Below are positions 25,736-35,003 of a stretch of 64,000 nucleotides of DNA, piece by piece; position 1 is the first letter of the stretch, and every line of letters begins with the position of its first letter. The translations under genes and the position numbers were made by a program. The notes beneath the pieces are model-generated. The model was not told the DNA's origin. It was given only the letters and a program-made list of their open reading frames with translations, and did not search any database. Origin of the DNA: Fibrella arboris (GTDB lineage: Bacteria; Bacteroidota; Bacteroidia; Cytophagales; Spirosomataceae); the NCBI RefSeq assembly GCF_041321095.1, contig NZ_JBGGWE010000003.1, positions 310,001-374,000 on the forward strand, read 5' to 3'.

Positions 25736-27880
25736 ATGATCTGCACAGTTAACCGTCGCTTTACCTACGCAGGTACAGCTCGCCCTGCCCTGGCGGGGTT
25801 GTTCGTTGGTCTGCTAGCCACCTCACTTGGCCTGGCGCAGGCACCTTCGGCCACGTTGAACCCCGACACGGTGAAAGCCGGGCCATTCGATATGGGGAAG
25901 ATGTGGACGTTCGACACCCCTCCTACCGACTATTTCAAGAAGACCTACAACTTCACCCCCGATGCCAAGTGGTTCGACGAAGTCAGGCTGGCGTCGTTGC
26001 GATTTGCTGATTATTGTTCAGCCTCGTTTGTGTCGGCCAACGGCCTGGTCATGACCAATCACCATTGCGCCCGCGAGTCGGGAACGGGTGTAGCCCGCCA
26101 AGGCGAAGACCTCAACAGTACGGGTTTCTTCGCAAAGACAGCTGCCGAGGAACGAAAAGTAGCCGGGTTGTTTGTGGATCAGCTGGTGAAGATCGACGAT
26201 ATTTCGAAACGGGTGCAGGATGCCGTTACGGCAGCAGGCCGTGATGAACAGGCACAGGTGCAGGCCCGCGAGAAAGCGTTTGCCAACCTGAAAGACGAGT
26301 ACGGCGGCAAAGCTGACTGGAAAGGGCTGGAGCTACAAACCATCACCTTTTACGACGGTGGCCGGTATGCGCTTTACGGTTTCAAACGATTTACAGACGT
26401 CCGGCTGGTGTTTATGCCCGAGTTAAACCTGGGCTTTTTCGGCGGTGATCCCGACAATTTCACGTACCCACGCTATGCCCTCGACTGTTCGTTCTTCCGG
26501 GTGTACGATAACGGTAAGCCGCTGAAGACAACCCACTTCTTCAAGTTCAACCCAAACGGCATTCGCGATGGGGAACCCACCTTTGTAACGGGTAATCCGG
26601 GCAGCACTGAGCGGTTGAAAACAGTGGCTGAACTGGAGTATGACCGTGACCTTCAATTTCCACAGACGCTCACGCTGCTGCGTAGCCGCTCAAACGCCTT
26701 GCAGGCTTACAACGCCACCGCCAAAAGCGACAGCGTATTGAACGAGATCTTCAACCTGGAAAACAGCTACAAAGCCAGCAGTGGTCAGCTTGCCGGGCTG
26801 CGCGATCCATATCTACTGGCACGAAAAGCTGCTTTTGAACGAAAGTTCAAAGCTGACGCGCAACAGAAAGGCATTTCGCTGAAGACGTGGGATGATATCG
26901 CCACGAACGTAGCTGCCCTTCGCAACGCTTTCAACGATTACACGTACCTGGCCCCAAACCCAATTTCGCTGGGCGAAACCATGACATTTGCCATGACACT
27001 CGGTTTCATCAACGGGGCCGTTACCGCTAATCCAGCGGTCTGGGAGCAGGCGAAAGGCGTGTTCGACGAGATTCCGCACCCCAAAAGCCGGGCGCTGGAA
27101 GAGGCTTTTCTGGCGGCTCATTTCAGTGAAGCACAGGCTGCCTTTGGGAATGACGACCCCTACGTAAAAGCAGCACTGACTGGCCCTGACGGCCAGGTAC
27201 GTTCCCCACGCGAAGCGGCCGTAGCCCTGCTGGCTGCCACAAAACTGACCAACCGTGGGTTTGTCTCGATGCTGCTGGATGGCGGAGCGTCGGCTCTGGC
27301 CACCAACAACGATCCGCTGTTGGCCCTGGGCCGATTGGGGGGCAAGCGCTTTCTGGCTGTCAACACAACGGTACGCGACCTGACCACCCGGCAGCAGGTG
27401 TTGCGGAGTCAATTGGGCCGGGCGCTATACGATACCTATGGCACGGCCATTCCGCCCGACGCTACGTTCTCATTGCGCATTAACGATGGCGTGGTGAAAG
27501 GCTATCCGTACAATGGAACCCAGGCGCCAATCATCACCACATTTGCTGGCTTATATGATCGGAGTTATTCATTTGGGAACAAAGACCCCTGGAAACTTCC
27601 TGCCCGCTGGGCTAATCCACCCGCCGACTTGCTAAAGCAACCCATGTGCTTTATCTCGACCAACGACATTATCGGTGGTAATTCGGGTAGTCCAATTATC
27701 AATAAAAACAGGGAAGCAATAGGCCTGGCATTTGATGGCAACATGGAAAGCCTGCCCGGCTCGTTCATCTTCGTTCCCGACGCCAACCGAACCGTTTCCG
27801 TACACACGGGCGGCATCATCGCCGCTATGCGGTACATCTACAAAGCCGACCGGCTTGTGCAGGAATTAACCGGAAAATAG
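25736..27880 (+). CDS. S46 family dipeptidyl-peptidase (DPP7-like)
   Basis: 714 residues from the ATG at 25736, with a signal peptide. S46 peptidases remove dipeptides from the N-terminus in the periplasm. The catalytic His110 lies in TNHHC and the nucleophile Ser650 in GGNSGSP. The S1-pocket position in LAFDGNMES is Gly668, which in this family marks DPP7 (hydrophobic P1) rather than DPP11 (Arg, acidic P1). The role is probably amino-acid acquisition from peptides. A perfect 30-bp hairpin begins two bases after the stop. Confidence 0.92.
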   Translation: MICTVNRRFTYAGTARPALAGLFVGLLATSLGLAQAPSATLNPDTVKAGPFDMGKMWTFDTPPTDYFKKTYNFTPDAKWFDEVRLASLRFADYCSASFVSANGLVMTNHHCARESGTGVARQGEDLNSTGFFAKTAAEERKVAGLFVDQLVKIDDISKRVQDAVTAAGRDEQAQVQAREKAFANLKDEYGGKADWKGLELQTITFYDGGRYALYGFKRFTDVRLVFMPELNLGFFGGDPDNFTYPRYALDCSFFRVYDNGKPLKTTHFFKFNPNGIRDGEPTFVTGNPGSTERLKTVAELEYDRDLQFPQTLTLLRSRSNALQAYNATAKSDSVLNEIFNLENSYKASSGQLAGLRDPYLLARKAAFERKFKADAQQKGISLKTWDDIATNVAALRNAFNDYTYLAPNPISLGETMTFAMTLGFINGAVTANPAVWEQAKGVFDEIPHPKSRALEEAFLAAHFSEAQAAFGNDDPYVKAALTGPDGQVRSPREAAVALLAATKLTNRGFVSMLLDGGASALATNNDPLLALGRLGGKRFLAVNTTVRDLTTRQQVLRSQLGRALYDTYGTAIPPDATFSLRINDGVVKGYPYNGTQAPIITTFAGLYDRSYSFGNKDPWKLPARWANPPADLLKQPMCFISTNDIIGGNSGSPIINKNREAIGLAFDGNMESLPGSFIFVPDANRTVSVHTGGIIAAMRYIYKADRLVQELTGK

Positions 27881-27881
27881 T

Positions 27882-27950
27882 TTACAGTTTGCTGTTTACC
27901 GTCTTCTGTTGCGTTGCTAACAACAGAAGACGGTAAACAGCAAACTGTAA
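27882..27950. terminator. Perfect 30-bp hairpin, CTTCTGTTGC family
   Basis: Arms 27882-27911 and 27921-27950 match perfectly with a nine-base loop (CGTTGCTAA). The outer arm is TTACAGTTTGCTGTTTACC and the apical core TCTTCTGTTG. It fills the gap between two convergent genes from stop to stop, so it probably terminates both; a T run (27955-27961) lies inside the S41 gene's last codons. Confidence 0.9.
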
Positions 27951-27952
27951 TG

Positions 27953-29659
27953 TTATTTTTTCCCCACTGCTTTCGGGCCGAATTCCAGTTCCTGGGCCTT
28001 GTCGAAGAGGGTTAACGCTTTGACGTAGGTGTTATCGGCCGTGTTCATCACCCGGTAAAACTCGTTGTTCTGGCCGCCTTTGTTTGCCTTCTGGTACACG
28101 TACCGGGCAATGAGCGCCTTGGTCTGGGTACGTATGTAATTTTTAGACCGGGCATAGTCAGCGGCGTTGAATTTTACGCCCTCCGCAATAGCCGCTTTAT
28201 TCATGCCATTTAGCTGGTCTTCCGACAGGTTTACCGACTTGTCGAATTCAGCAAAAGGCATTTTTTCCAGGCGGGCGCGGTTGTCGTTGGCGTATGAAAG
28301 CGCAAACTCACGGATGATATTTTTGGCGTATAACTGCCCGAGATAAGCCGTTTGCCAGCTCGAATCGCGCGGAACGAAATAATCGGGCGTGATGCCACCG
28401 CCGCCGTAGACCGTACGCCCTTTATCCGTCTTGAACACGTTCTTGGGGTCGTTCCTGATGCTGTCGGCAATGTAGTACTCGCCCCGTTTTGAGCGAAGTT
28501 CAAGCTCTTTCTCGTAATCGCCCTCCTGCCCGGGTACGTATGGTTTCTGAATGCTACGGCCTGTAGGCGTATAATAGCGCGAAATGGTCAGGCGAAGTTC
28601 TGAGCCGTCTGTTAATTGAACAGGCATCTGTACCAGCCCCTTGCCGAACGAACGGCGACCCACAATATAGCCCCGATCATGGTCCTGCAAGGCACCCGCC
28701 AGGATCTCCGACGCCGACGCGCTGCCTTCATCGACCAGCACGATCAGGGCACCATCTTCAAACTGTCCGTTCAGCTTGGCGTAATATTTCCGGTCATAGC
28801 GATCGTCTTTTCCGTCGGTATACACCAGTAATTTATTCCCGTCGATGAACTCATCGGCCATATTGGTGGCGCGGTCGAGGTAGCCGCCGGGGTTGTTGCG
28901 CAGGTCGAGTACCAGTTGCTTCATGCCCTGCTGCTTCAAACCGGCCAGCGCATTTCTAAATTCTTCGTAGGCTGAATCAGAGAAGCGATTCACTTTCAGG
29001 TAACCCGTTTGCCCATCCACCATGTAGGCCGCATCTACGGCGTAGGTGGGAATCCGGTCGCGGGTGACGGTCACGACGCGGGGCTTCTGGCCTTTCGACA
29101 GCACTGTTAAACGTACTTCGGTTCCACGTTTACCACGCATGGCTTTGTATACCGCGCTGTTATCGACTCCTTTTGCGGTGAGCGATGTATCGTCGACTTT
29201 TAGAATCTTGTCGCCGCTCCGAATACCTGCTGTTTCAGAAGGGCCACCAGCCAGTGGGGTGACGACATAAACGGTGTCGGCAAAGATGTTGAACTCAACG
29301 CCGATCCCATCGAATCCCCCTTCGAGCTGGGCGCGGGCGGCTACGGCGTCGGTCGGGTTGAGGTAGGCGGTATGAGGGTCCAGTTTCTCCAGCATTTTCG
29401 TGATCGAAAAATCAACCAGGTCGTCGGTATTCACCGAGTCGACGTAGTTATTTTCGATCAGCTGGAGGATTTCCCTGTATTTCGTGTAGCCACGACCAAT
29501 TGAGTTCAGGCCTTTGGTTCCACCAAAAAAAGAAGCGCCTATCAGCACCCCGCCGGCCAGGGTGATACCCAGCAACATGGGCAACCGAATGATGCTTCGG
29601 TCATTCGTAATTCGTTCGGGCGACGGAGTAGATTCGTTGGTTGCCATAGGGGTGTTCAT
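27953..29659 (-). CDS. S41 family C-terminal processing peptidase
   Basis: 568 residues. An N-terminal membrane anchor (LPMLLGITLAGGVLIGASFF) precedes a PDZ domain (GGFDGIGVEFNI...GIRSGDKILKVDD) and the S41 catalytic domain, with the Ser/Lys dyad in VDEGSASASEILAGAL and GRRSFGKGLVQ. A C-terminal extension of about 130 residues follows. Such proteases trim or degrade periplasmic proteins. An ATG at 29647 is an alternative start and changes little. It is downstream of, and on the same strand as, acetoacetyl-CoA synthetase. Confidence 0.93.
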   Translation of the reverse strand: MNTPMATNESTPSPERITNDRSIIRLPMLLGITLAGGVLIGASFFGGTKGLNSIGRGYTKYREILQLIENNYVDSVNTDDLVDFSITKMLEKLDPHTAYLNPTDAVAARAQLEGGFDGIGVEFNIFADTVYVVTPLAGGPSETAGIRSGDKILKVDDTSLTAKGVDNSAVYKAMRGKRGTEVRLTVLSKGQKPRVVTVTRDRIPTYAVDAAYMVDGQTGYLKVNRFSDSAYEEFRNALAGLKQQGMKQLVLDLRNNPGGYLDRATNMADEFIDGNKLLVYTDGKDDRYDRKYYAKLNGQFEDGALIVLVDEGSASASEILAGALQDHDRGYIVGRRSFGKGLVQMPVQLTDGSELRLTISRYYTPTGRSIQKPYVPGQEGDYEKELELRSKRGEYYIADSIRNDPKNVFKTDKGRTVYGGGGITPDYFVPRDSSWQTAYLGQLYAKNIIREFALSYANDNRARLEKMPFAEFDKSVNLSEDQLNGMNKAAIAEGVKFNAADYARSKNYIRTQTKALIARYVYQKANKGGQNNEFYRVMNTADNTYVKALTLFDKAQELEFGPKAVGKK

Positions 29660-29758
29660 CAGCTTGTTGCGTACAGAGGCGTAACACTAATATACTTCAT
29701 TAATGTTTTGCGCAATGCAGATAAACTGAGCGAAAATCAGTGGTTGTTGGCAAAGTGA

Positions 29759-31726
29759 CTAAATATGTTCAAAGGCTGTCAACGCGCCCGGGTTTCGCAT
29801 GGTATCGGGGCTGACAACGCGGTCGGCCTGCTGACCCATGAGGATCTTTTTTACCGGTGTTTCCATTTTCTTGCCGCTGATCGTATACGGCACCTCGGCA
29901 ATCTGATAGATGGTATCAGGTACGTGCCGGGGGCTGTATTGGCTTTTCAGCGCCTGCTTTATTTGCTGCTTCAAGTCATCCGTTAGGGCATGGCCCTCGC
30001 GCAAGACCACAAACAGCGGCATACGGTATGAGCCGTCGGGCAGTTCGATCCCCACAACCAGGCTGTCGGCCACTTCGGGCAGGCTCTCCACCGCCGAATA
30101 GATCTCGGCGGTGCCAATGCGTACCCCATCCCGGTTGAGGGTTGCATCAGACCGGCCGTAAATGATCACGCTCCCCCGATCAGTGATCTTGATCCAGTCG
30201 CCATGCCGCCAGATATCGGGATCGTTCTCAAAGTAGCTGTTCTGGTAGCGCTCGTTGTTGGGGTCGTTCCAGAAGTAAATGGGCATCGACGGCATCGGTT
30301 CCAGAATCATCATCTCGCCCAGCGCCTCGCGTACGGGTTCGCCGTCTTCATCACAGGCTTCGACCTTACAGCCCAGCAGACGGCACTGTATTTCACCCGG
30401 CACCACTGGGGCCAATGGATTGCCCCCCACAAACCCGCTACAGACGTCGGTACCACCGCTGAACGAAATAAGCCAGACATCCGGGCGAACCGATTCATAG
30501 ATCCAGCGGAAGCCTTCGGGCGGTAAGGGCGAACCGGTTGAACCGATCGTTCGCAGCGACCGCAGACCAGTTGCTTTGCCCGGCATAAGCCCAGCCCGCA
30601 TACAGGCCAGAAAATAAGCGGCTCCGCCACCAAAATGAGTGATCTGGGCCTGTTCGATCAGCTGCCAGAGCCGGTTCAGGTCAGGATAAGCCGGTGAACC
30701 TTCGTAGAGGACCAGCGTGGCCCCCACCAACAACGAGGCGACCGAGAAGTTCCACATCATCCAGCCGGTGGTCGAGTACCAGAAATACCGTTCACCCGCC
30801 CGCACATCCTGATGGAGCGCCAATGTTTTCAGATGCTCCAGTAAACAGCCACCCACGCTGTGCGTAATAGCTTTTGGTTTACCGGTTGTGCCTGACGAGA
30901 ACAGCACCCACATGGGATGGTTGAAGGGCAGGGGTTCAAAAGTCAGGTCGGTAAACGGTGTTTGAAGGACGTCATCCCAAGGCACAACGCCAGCTGGTGT
31001 TGGGGAGTCGGGGTTTAGGAAAGGTACCCACACGATCTGTTTCAACGTAGGTAAACCCTGCTGCAACGTACCCAGCTCGCCAGTCTTGTCAATGGGTTTG
31101 CCGGTATAGGTGTAGCCATCGGCCATCAGCAGCACTTTCGGTTCAATCTGCCGAAAACGGTCGAGCAAGCTGGCAGTTCCGAAATCGGGCGAGCAACTCG
31201 ACCACACCGCACCCAGCGACTGGGCAGCCAGAAAGCCAACAACGGCTTCAGGTATGTTGGGCAAAAGTGCCACAACCCGGTCGCCAACGCCAACCCCCTG
31301 TATACGCAAAAACTGCGCCAGTGCCGCTACCTGATACGAAAGCTCAGACCAGGAAACACTTTGTAAACGATTTTTTTCTGATGCAAACAGCAGAGCCGGC
31401 TGCTGGCTGTTGGCATTTCTGAAAATATGCTCGGCATAATTGACCGTAGCCCCGGTAAACCAGCGCGTGCCAATCATGCCATGACGTGGCCGCTCAAGCA
31501 CGGCCTGATAAGGCGTATGAAACTGCACGTCAAAATAAGCGGCAATAGCTTCCCAGAAATCGTCGAGATTGGTGACAGACCAACTCCAGAGATCGTCGTA
31601 GTGACGCAGATACAGGCCATGCTTAACAAACAGGTAATCGATGAAATGTTTCAGTCGAGACTGTTGCTGAAGACGGGCACTGGGTGTCCAGATGGGCCTA
31701 TTGGGCGAGTCGGTGGGTTGACGCAT
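29759..31726 (-). CDS. aacS: Acetoacetyl-CoA synthetase
   Basis: 655 residues, ANL superfamily. It activates acetoacetate to acetoacetyl-CoA with ATP. The N-terminal cap (RLKHFIDYLFVKHGLYLRHYDDLWSWSV) is characteristic of acetoacetate-CoA ligases. Motifs include MWVLFSSGTTGKPKAITHS for ATP binding, TIGSTGSPLPPEGF, HGDWIKITDRGSVIIYGRSD and a terminal ISGKKMETPVKKIL with the catalytic lysine. It may serve ketone-body, leucine or polyhydroxybutyrate turnover. Its start codon is five bases from the T tract of the preceding terminator hairpin (31731-31785). Confidence 0.94.
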   Translation of the reverse strand: MRQPTDSPNRPIWTPSARLQQQSRLKHFIDYLFVKHGLYLRHYDDLWSWSVTNLDDFWEAIAAYFDVQFHTPYQAVLERPRHGMIGTRWFTGATVNYAEHIFRNANSQQPALLFASEKNRLQSVSWSELSYQVAALAQFLRIQGVGVGDRVVALLPNIPEAVVGFLAAQSLGAVWSSCSPDFGTASLLDRFRQIEPKVLLMADGYTYTGKPIDKTGELGTLQQGLPTLKQIVWVPFLNPDSPTPAGVVPWDDVLQTPFTDLTFEPLPFNHPMWVLFSSGTTGKPKAITHSVGGCLLEHLKTLALHQDVRAGERYFWYSTTGWMMWNFSVASLLVGATLVLYEGSPAYPDLNRLWQLIEQAQITHFGGGAAYFLACMRAGLMPGKATGLRSLRTIGSTGSPLPPEGFRWIYESVRPDVWLISFSGGTDVCSGFVGGNPLAPVVPGEIQCRLLGCKVEACDEDGEPVREALGEMMILEPMPSMPIYFWNDPNNERYQNSYFENDPDIWRHGDWIKITDRGSVIIYGRSDATLNRDGVRIGTAEIYSAVESLPEVADSLVVGIELPDGSYRMPLFVVLREGHALTDDLKQQIKQALKSQYSPRHVPDTIYQIAEVPYTISGKKMETPVKKILMGQQADRVVSPDTMRNPGALTAFEHI

Positions 31727-31730
31727 GGGT

Positions 31731-31785
31731 AAAAACGGAACGGGCTTCGGCGTTCCTTAGAAGGTAACGCCGAAGCCCGTTCCGT
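31731..31785 (-). terminator. Rho-independent terminator after the YcxB-like gene
   Basis: 20-bp perfect GC-rich stem (31735-31754 with 31766-31785), 11-base loop, followed on the minus strand by a short T run. It ends the YcxB-like transcript. The aacS start codon follows within five bases, so aacS translation starts directly beside the stem on any read-through RNA. Confidence 0.82.
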
Positions 31786-31801
31786 TCGCGTATAGCTTAT
31801 A

Positions 31802-32383
31802 TTATTTGGTCTCTTTCGCGTCTTCCGTCAGGAGTCCTTTCCGCCGGAGCAGCAAGTCCATGAACCGCTGGTCGCTCTCGCTGGTAAAGATTGAAAAAGG
31901 CAGGTACAGAAACTGCGCCCGCCCCATCTGACTGGCCAGGTATTTCATAAAGAAGTTCATAGAAGGCGTGTTGGCACCGTCGAGACCGTTGCCCAGCTGC
32001 AGCACATAGGCATTCTTGTCTTTCACGGCTGCCTTGATCATATCCCATTTCAGCATCCCACCTTCTTTGGCGTTCAGCTTCATCATGATATGGCGACTGT
32101 CGATCTCGTAGATGTACTTCTCGAACATCGGCTTAAATTGTTCTGACTGGGAAACGCCCGTAAACTGCACGGCCCAGAACAGCACATAAATGATGGTCAG
32201 GAGAATAACAACGATGTAAATCCAGTAGTTGGGATACACACCTGTCAGGTTCAGGATGGCATTCAGAAGAATAAGAGCCAGCGGTACACCGCTCCAGAGC
32301 CAATTGTCACGTACCCACTGCCGAATGGCTAAATTGATGTACGTCTTTTGATCTAACGCGTATTTCTTGGTTTTAATGGTCAT
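31802..32383 (-). CDS. YcxB-like membrane protein
   Basis: 193 residues. Two adjacent transmembrane segments (about 33-50 and 55-75) follow a short cytoplasmic N-terminus, and the rest is a soluble PH-like domain with MKLNAKEGGMLKWDMIKAAVKDKNAYVLQLG and AQFLYLPFSIFTSESDQRFMDLLLRRKGLL. This matches the YcxB family (PF14317), function unknown. A gap of about 125 bases with an imperfect hairpin separates it from the upstream DUF4783 gene. Confidence 0.75.
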   Translation of the reverse strand: MTIKTKKYALDQKTYINLAIRQWVRDNWLWSGVPLALILLNAILNLTGVYPNYWIYIVVILLTIIYVLFWAVQFTGVSQSEQFKPMFEKYIYEIDSRHIMMKLNAKEGGMLKWDMIKAAVKDKNAYVLQLGNGLDGANTPSMNFFMKYLASQMGRAQFLYLPFSIFTSESDQRFMDLLLRRKGLLTEDAKETK

Positions 32384-32508
32384 TGCGAACTTCCAGAAAG
32401 AAAGTGCAAAGATAGGAGGACTAAGCGGGAAAAAAGTGTGCGTCCTGAATCTGGAAAGCCCGGCAAAGTACTAATTCACAACTTTCCAGACTTAGGATTC
32501 AGTACTTT

Positions 32509-32931
32509 TTACTCATTCACCTGAATAGAATGAATCCGGTACTGGCCAGGCGTCGCTTGCCGCATCAGTACGTTCACCCGAAATGACCGTGAGCCCGACC
32601 AGTATGTACCCGTGGCGTAGCGCAGATGCGGCGTGCTTCCCTGATCGCCCGTCTTGAAACGCATGGGCGGATATTTCCTAAAAAAAGAGCGCATGATTAC
32701 CTCTGCCTGACTGGCTCGGACCGACGGAAAATCAACGCCCACCGGGTCGATTCGTAACTCCAGATCAGTGTCAAAATAAGTAGCCAGCTGGTGTGCTTCG
32801 CCTGTCTGCATCGATACGCCAATGGCCTGCGTAGGGTCTTGGGTATTGGTGAAACAGGACAGCGTGGCCCAAAGGATTCCAATAAGCAAACCAATTGATT
32901 TTGCTTTCAAAAACATGATAATACGATTCAT
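32509..32931 (-). CDS. DUF4783 family lipoprotein
   Basis: 140 residues from the ATG at 32931; the longer frame upstream overlaps the divergent gene's promoter and is rejected. Lipobox ATLSC (Cys26). The domain matches DUF4783: SMQTGEAHQLATYFDTDLELRI, ASQAEVIMRSFFRKYPPMRFK, ATGTYWSGSRSFRVNVLMRQ and YRIHSIQVNE. This NTF2-like family is typical of Bacteroidota and uncharacterised. Its partner across the gap is a phosphoribosyltransferase-like gene on the other strand; DUF4783 often sits near nucleotide or NAD biosynthesis genes, but I could not verify that. Confidence 0.8.
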   Translation of the reverse strand: MNRIIMFLKAKSIGLLIGILWATLSCFTNTQDPTQAIGVSMQTGEAHQLATYFDTDLELRIDPVGVDFPSVRASQAEVIMRSFFRKYPPMRFKTGDQGSTPHLRYATGTYWSGSRSFRVNVLMRQATPGQYRIHSIQVNE

Positions 32932-33062
32932 TGAACTGAGGTTGTGTCTGGATGGGTATGAACACATTGGCGAAAACTGTGCCAAATAGATCGTACTAAA
33001 CGTTGATAATTTCCGCAATTTTGCAGCGCTATTTTCTGCCTGGTTTGGCCGGGTCTTTGCTA

Positions 33063-33566
33063 ATGAATCCCACACAAATTTTATCGGCAGGCCAGATCCG
33101 CCAAAAGATACGCCGCATTGCCAGTCAGGTGTACGAAACGAATTTCGATGAGGCGGCGGTTGTGCTGGCTGGCGTAGCTGGTGAAGGCTACGAGCTGGCC
33201 CGGAGGTTGGCCGACGAGCTTCGGCAGATTGCCCCTTTCACAGTATCGCTTGTTCAGATTGACCTCGATAAAACGCAGAAAGCGCAGCCAGCTATTCAGC
33301 TGCCAGGGGGCTCAGGTACGTATACGGATCGTGTGGTGGTGCTGATCGACGATGTGTTGTATTCGGGCCGAACTATGGCGTTCAGCCTACAGCCGTTCCT
33401 GTCGGTGCCTGTTCGGAAAATACAGGTGGCCGTACTGGTCAACCGCAACCATCCCCGCTACCCCATTGCGGCTGATTTTATCGGTATTGAACTGGCGACG
33501 ACGCTGAATGAACACGTGGATGTGATCCTGAGCGATGCCACGCGTGAGGGTGTCTACCTGCGGTGA
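33063..33566 (+). CDS. Phosphoribosyltransferase family protein (PyrR-like)
   Basis: 167 residues from the ATG at 33063. The PRPP-binding loop VVVLIDDVLYSGRTMAFSL is diagnostic of type I phosphoribosyltransferases. ILSAGQIRQKIRRIASQVYE at the start and HPRYPIAADFIGIELATTL near the end resemble PyrR, which regulates pyrimidine genes in Firmicutes and has weak uracil phosphoribosyltransferase activity. In Bacteroidota similar proteins are annotated only as phosphoribosyltransferase. No pyrimidine gene is adjacent. CAGGTACGT occurs inside the gene near 33315. Confidence 0.82.
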   Translation: MNPTQILSAGQIRQKIRRIASQVYETNFDEAAVVLAGVAGEGYELARRLADELRQIAPFTVSLVQIDLDKTQKAQPAIQLPGGSGTYTDRVVVLIDDVLYSGRTMAFSLQPFLSVPVRKIQVAVLVNRNHPRYPIAADFIGIELATTLNEHVDVILSDATREGVYLR

Positions 33567-33873
33567 ATAATGAGCATAAGGGCGAAAACACCAGCCTAAC
33601 TTACCGGCTGCTCTGCTCGCCGCAGCCGATCTTCTTTCTGCGGTCAGGCAAGAGGATAACCTGCCTGATTTTAGTGCTGTAGGCACCGCCTGTATGGAAG
33701 CCAACGGGTGTATGGGCGTTGTTAAAAAAACAAGCAGATTCTACCTGCGAGGCGCCGACGAACGTACCTGGCGTCACTCAAGCAGGCGACTGGGTAACAG
33801 ATCATCCTTTGTTGGCAAGACATACAGTTGCCAACAAAGGATGATCTGATCAGGATGATCTGACTCGCCAAGG
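33567..33873. other. Intergenic region with hairpin
   Basis: 307 bases between convergent genes. It has one strong hairpin (33799-33849, listed separately), one AACGTACCTGG motif near 33762, and an A-run of eight at about 33725. One plus-strand frame is open for about 85 codons (33590-33850) but has no good start and its tail is the hairpin itself, so I do not call it a gene. Confidence 0.6.
33799..33849. terminator. 21-bp perfect hairpin between convergent genes
   Basis: Arms 33799-33819 and 33829-33849 (CAGATCATCCTTTGTTGGCAA and its complement), loop of nine bases. The end of the stem, GATGATCTG, is repeated once more just downstream. It separates the PyrR-like gene from the SDR gene and probably ends both transcripts, though without a U tract. 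Confidence 0.75.
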
Positions 33874-34773
33874 TTATACCATGGGTTTGCCACCCGTTAC
33901 GCCGTAGATCATGCCCGTAATATAACTAGCCTCCTGGGAGGCCAGTAGCACATAAACAGGGGCTAATTCAACGGGTTGGGCCGTACGACCAAATAAGGTA
34001 TCGGCGCCAAATTTTTCGTACTGTTCCTTAGGCATTGTGGTCGGAATGAACGGCGTCCAGACCGGGCCGGGCGCTACTGCATTTACCCGTACACCCTGCT
34101 CGATGGCTTCTTCGGCCAGGGCTTTGGTGAAGTTGGCAATGGCTGCTTTAGTGGCTGCATAGGCCAGTAGCTGCGGTTTAGGCTGATACCCCTGAATAGA
34201 CGTTGTGTTGATGATCGAACCACCCGCTTTCAGATGAGGCATGGCGGCTTTGCAGAGGTAGAACATGGCAAAAACGTTCGTGCGAAACGTCTGGTCAATC
34301 TCTTCGGCCGTAATCTCGGTAATTTTCTGGTGCGTCATCTGATAGCCGGCATTGTTGACCAGAATATCCAGTTGGCCGAATTCGTCCAGCGCTTTTTGTA
34401 CGAGTGCCTGGCAGTGGCTTTCCTGTTGTATATCACCACCCAAAAGCACAGCTTTCTGACCTGATGCTTCCACTAGCCGGGCCGTTTCACGCGCATCTTC
34501 TTCTTCATTCAGATACGAGATCAAAACGTCGGCTCCTTCACGGGCGAAGGCCAGTGCCACGGCCCGGCCAATACCACTGTCGGCGCCCGTGATAATCGCT
34601 TTTCGTCCTTTTAACTTGTTACTTCCCTTATAGGACTGTTCCCCATAATCGGGTTTGGGGTTCATTGCAGCGTCGCTACCGGGTGGCTGCTGAGGCTCCT
34701 GCTTGTCATAAGGCGGAGCCGGATATTGCTGACGGGGGTCCTGAGGCTGGGTCAGGTCATTGCTGTTTGTCAT
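33874..34773 (-). CDS. SDR family oxidoreductase (YghA/GSP39-like)
   Basis: 299 residues. A proline- and glutamine-rich N-terminal extension (residues 1-55, QDPRQQYPAPPYDKQEPQQPPG) precedes a classical short-chain dehydrogenase: TGADSGIGRA for NAD(P), NNAGYQ, the Ser in INTTSIQGYQ, YAATK as catalytic Tyr-Lys and APGPVWTPFIP. The extension is typical of the YghA / general stress protein 39 group, which includes aldehyde and glucose dehydrogenase-like enzymes linked to stress. An imperfect hairpin (34785-34852) lies just upstream. Confidence 0.9.
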   Translation of the reverse strand: MTNSNDLTQPQDPRQQYPAPPYDKQEPQQPPGSDAAMNPKPDYGEQSYKGSNKLKGRKAIITGADSGIGRAVALAFAREGADVLISYLNEEEDARETARLVEASGQKAVLLGGDIQQESHCQALVQKALDEFGQLDILVNNAGYQMTHQKITEITAEEIDQTFRTNVFAMFYLCKAAMPHLKAGGSIINTTSIQGYQPKPQLLAYAATKAAIANFTKALAEEAIEQGVRVNAVAPGPVWTPFIPTTMPKEQYEKFGADTLFGRTAQPVELAPVYVLLASQEASYITGMIYGVTGGKPMV

Positions 34774-34784
34774 AATCGTTGCGC

Positions 34785-34852
34785 GTAAGTCTGCCAGGTA
34801 GGCGGCCCGTGACTTAACTGGTTCACCGCGCCTGCCTGGACACGTAACTTAC
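34785..34852. repeat. Imperfect hairpin in divergent promoter region
   Basis: GTAAGT pairs with ACTTAC, and CCAGGTAGGCG with CGCCTGCCTGG (one mismatch), across about 68 bases. It lies between the SDR start (34773) and the phytase-like gene, where both promoters must be, so a regulatory role is possible. A terminator role is not. Confidence 0.5.
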
Positions 34853-34962
34853 CAGGTCGGGCAGTGGGCTATCGTGTTTCTGTAACAATGAGCCAATGGC
34901 CTGCCCGAAAGATGTCCCTGCCTACATAACTCACTGCCAGCCAGAACCAACAGGCATCCGAC

Positions 34963-34970
34963 TATCTTTG
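34963..34970 (+). promoter_or_regulatory. Candidate -7 promoter box
   Basis: TATCTTTG fits the Bacteroidota consensus TAnnTTTG exactly and lies 34 bases before the chosen start (35004) of the phytase-like gene, giving a leader of about 25-30 bases. No TTG lies at the ideal distance upstream. Confidence 0.45.
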
Positions 34971-35003
34971 TCGTCTACTTCCCGGTTGTCCCTCCTGCCT
35001 GTT

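Noticed and set aside
32932..33075. Longer DUF4783 gene start at 33075
   Set aside because: It would overlap the start of the divergent PyrR-like gene and lose the lipoprotein signal; the ATG at 32931 gives a good one.
33590..33850. Open frame of about 85 codons in the gap
   Set aside because: No good start codon, no recognisable protein and the last part is the hairpin itself.
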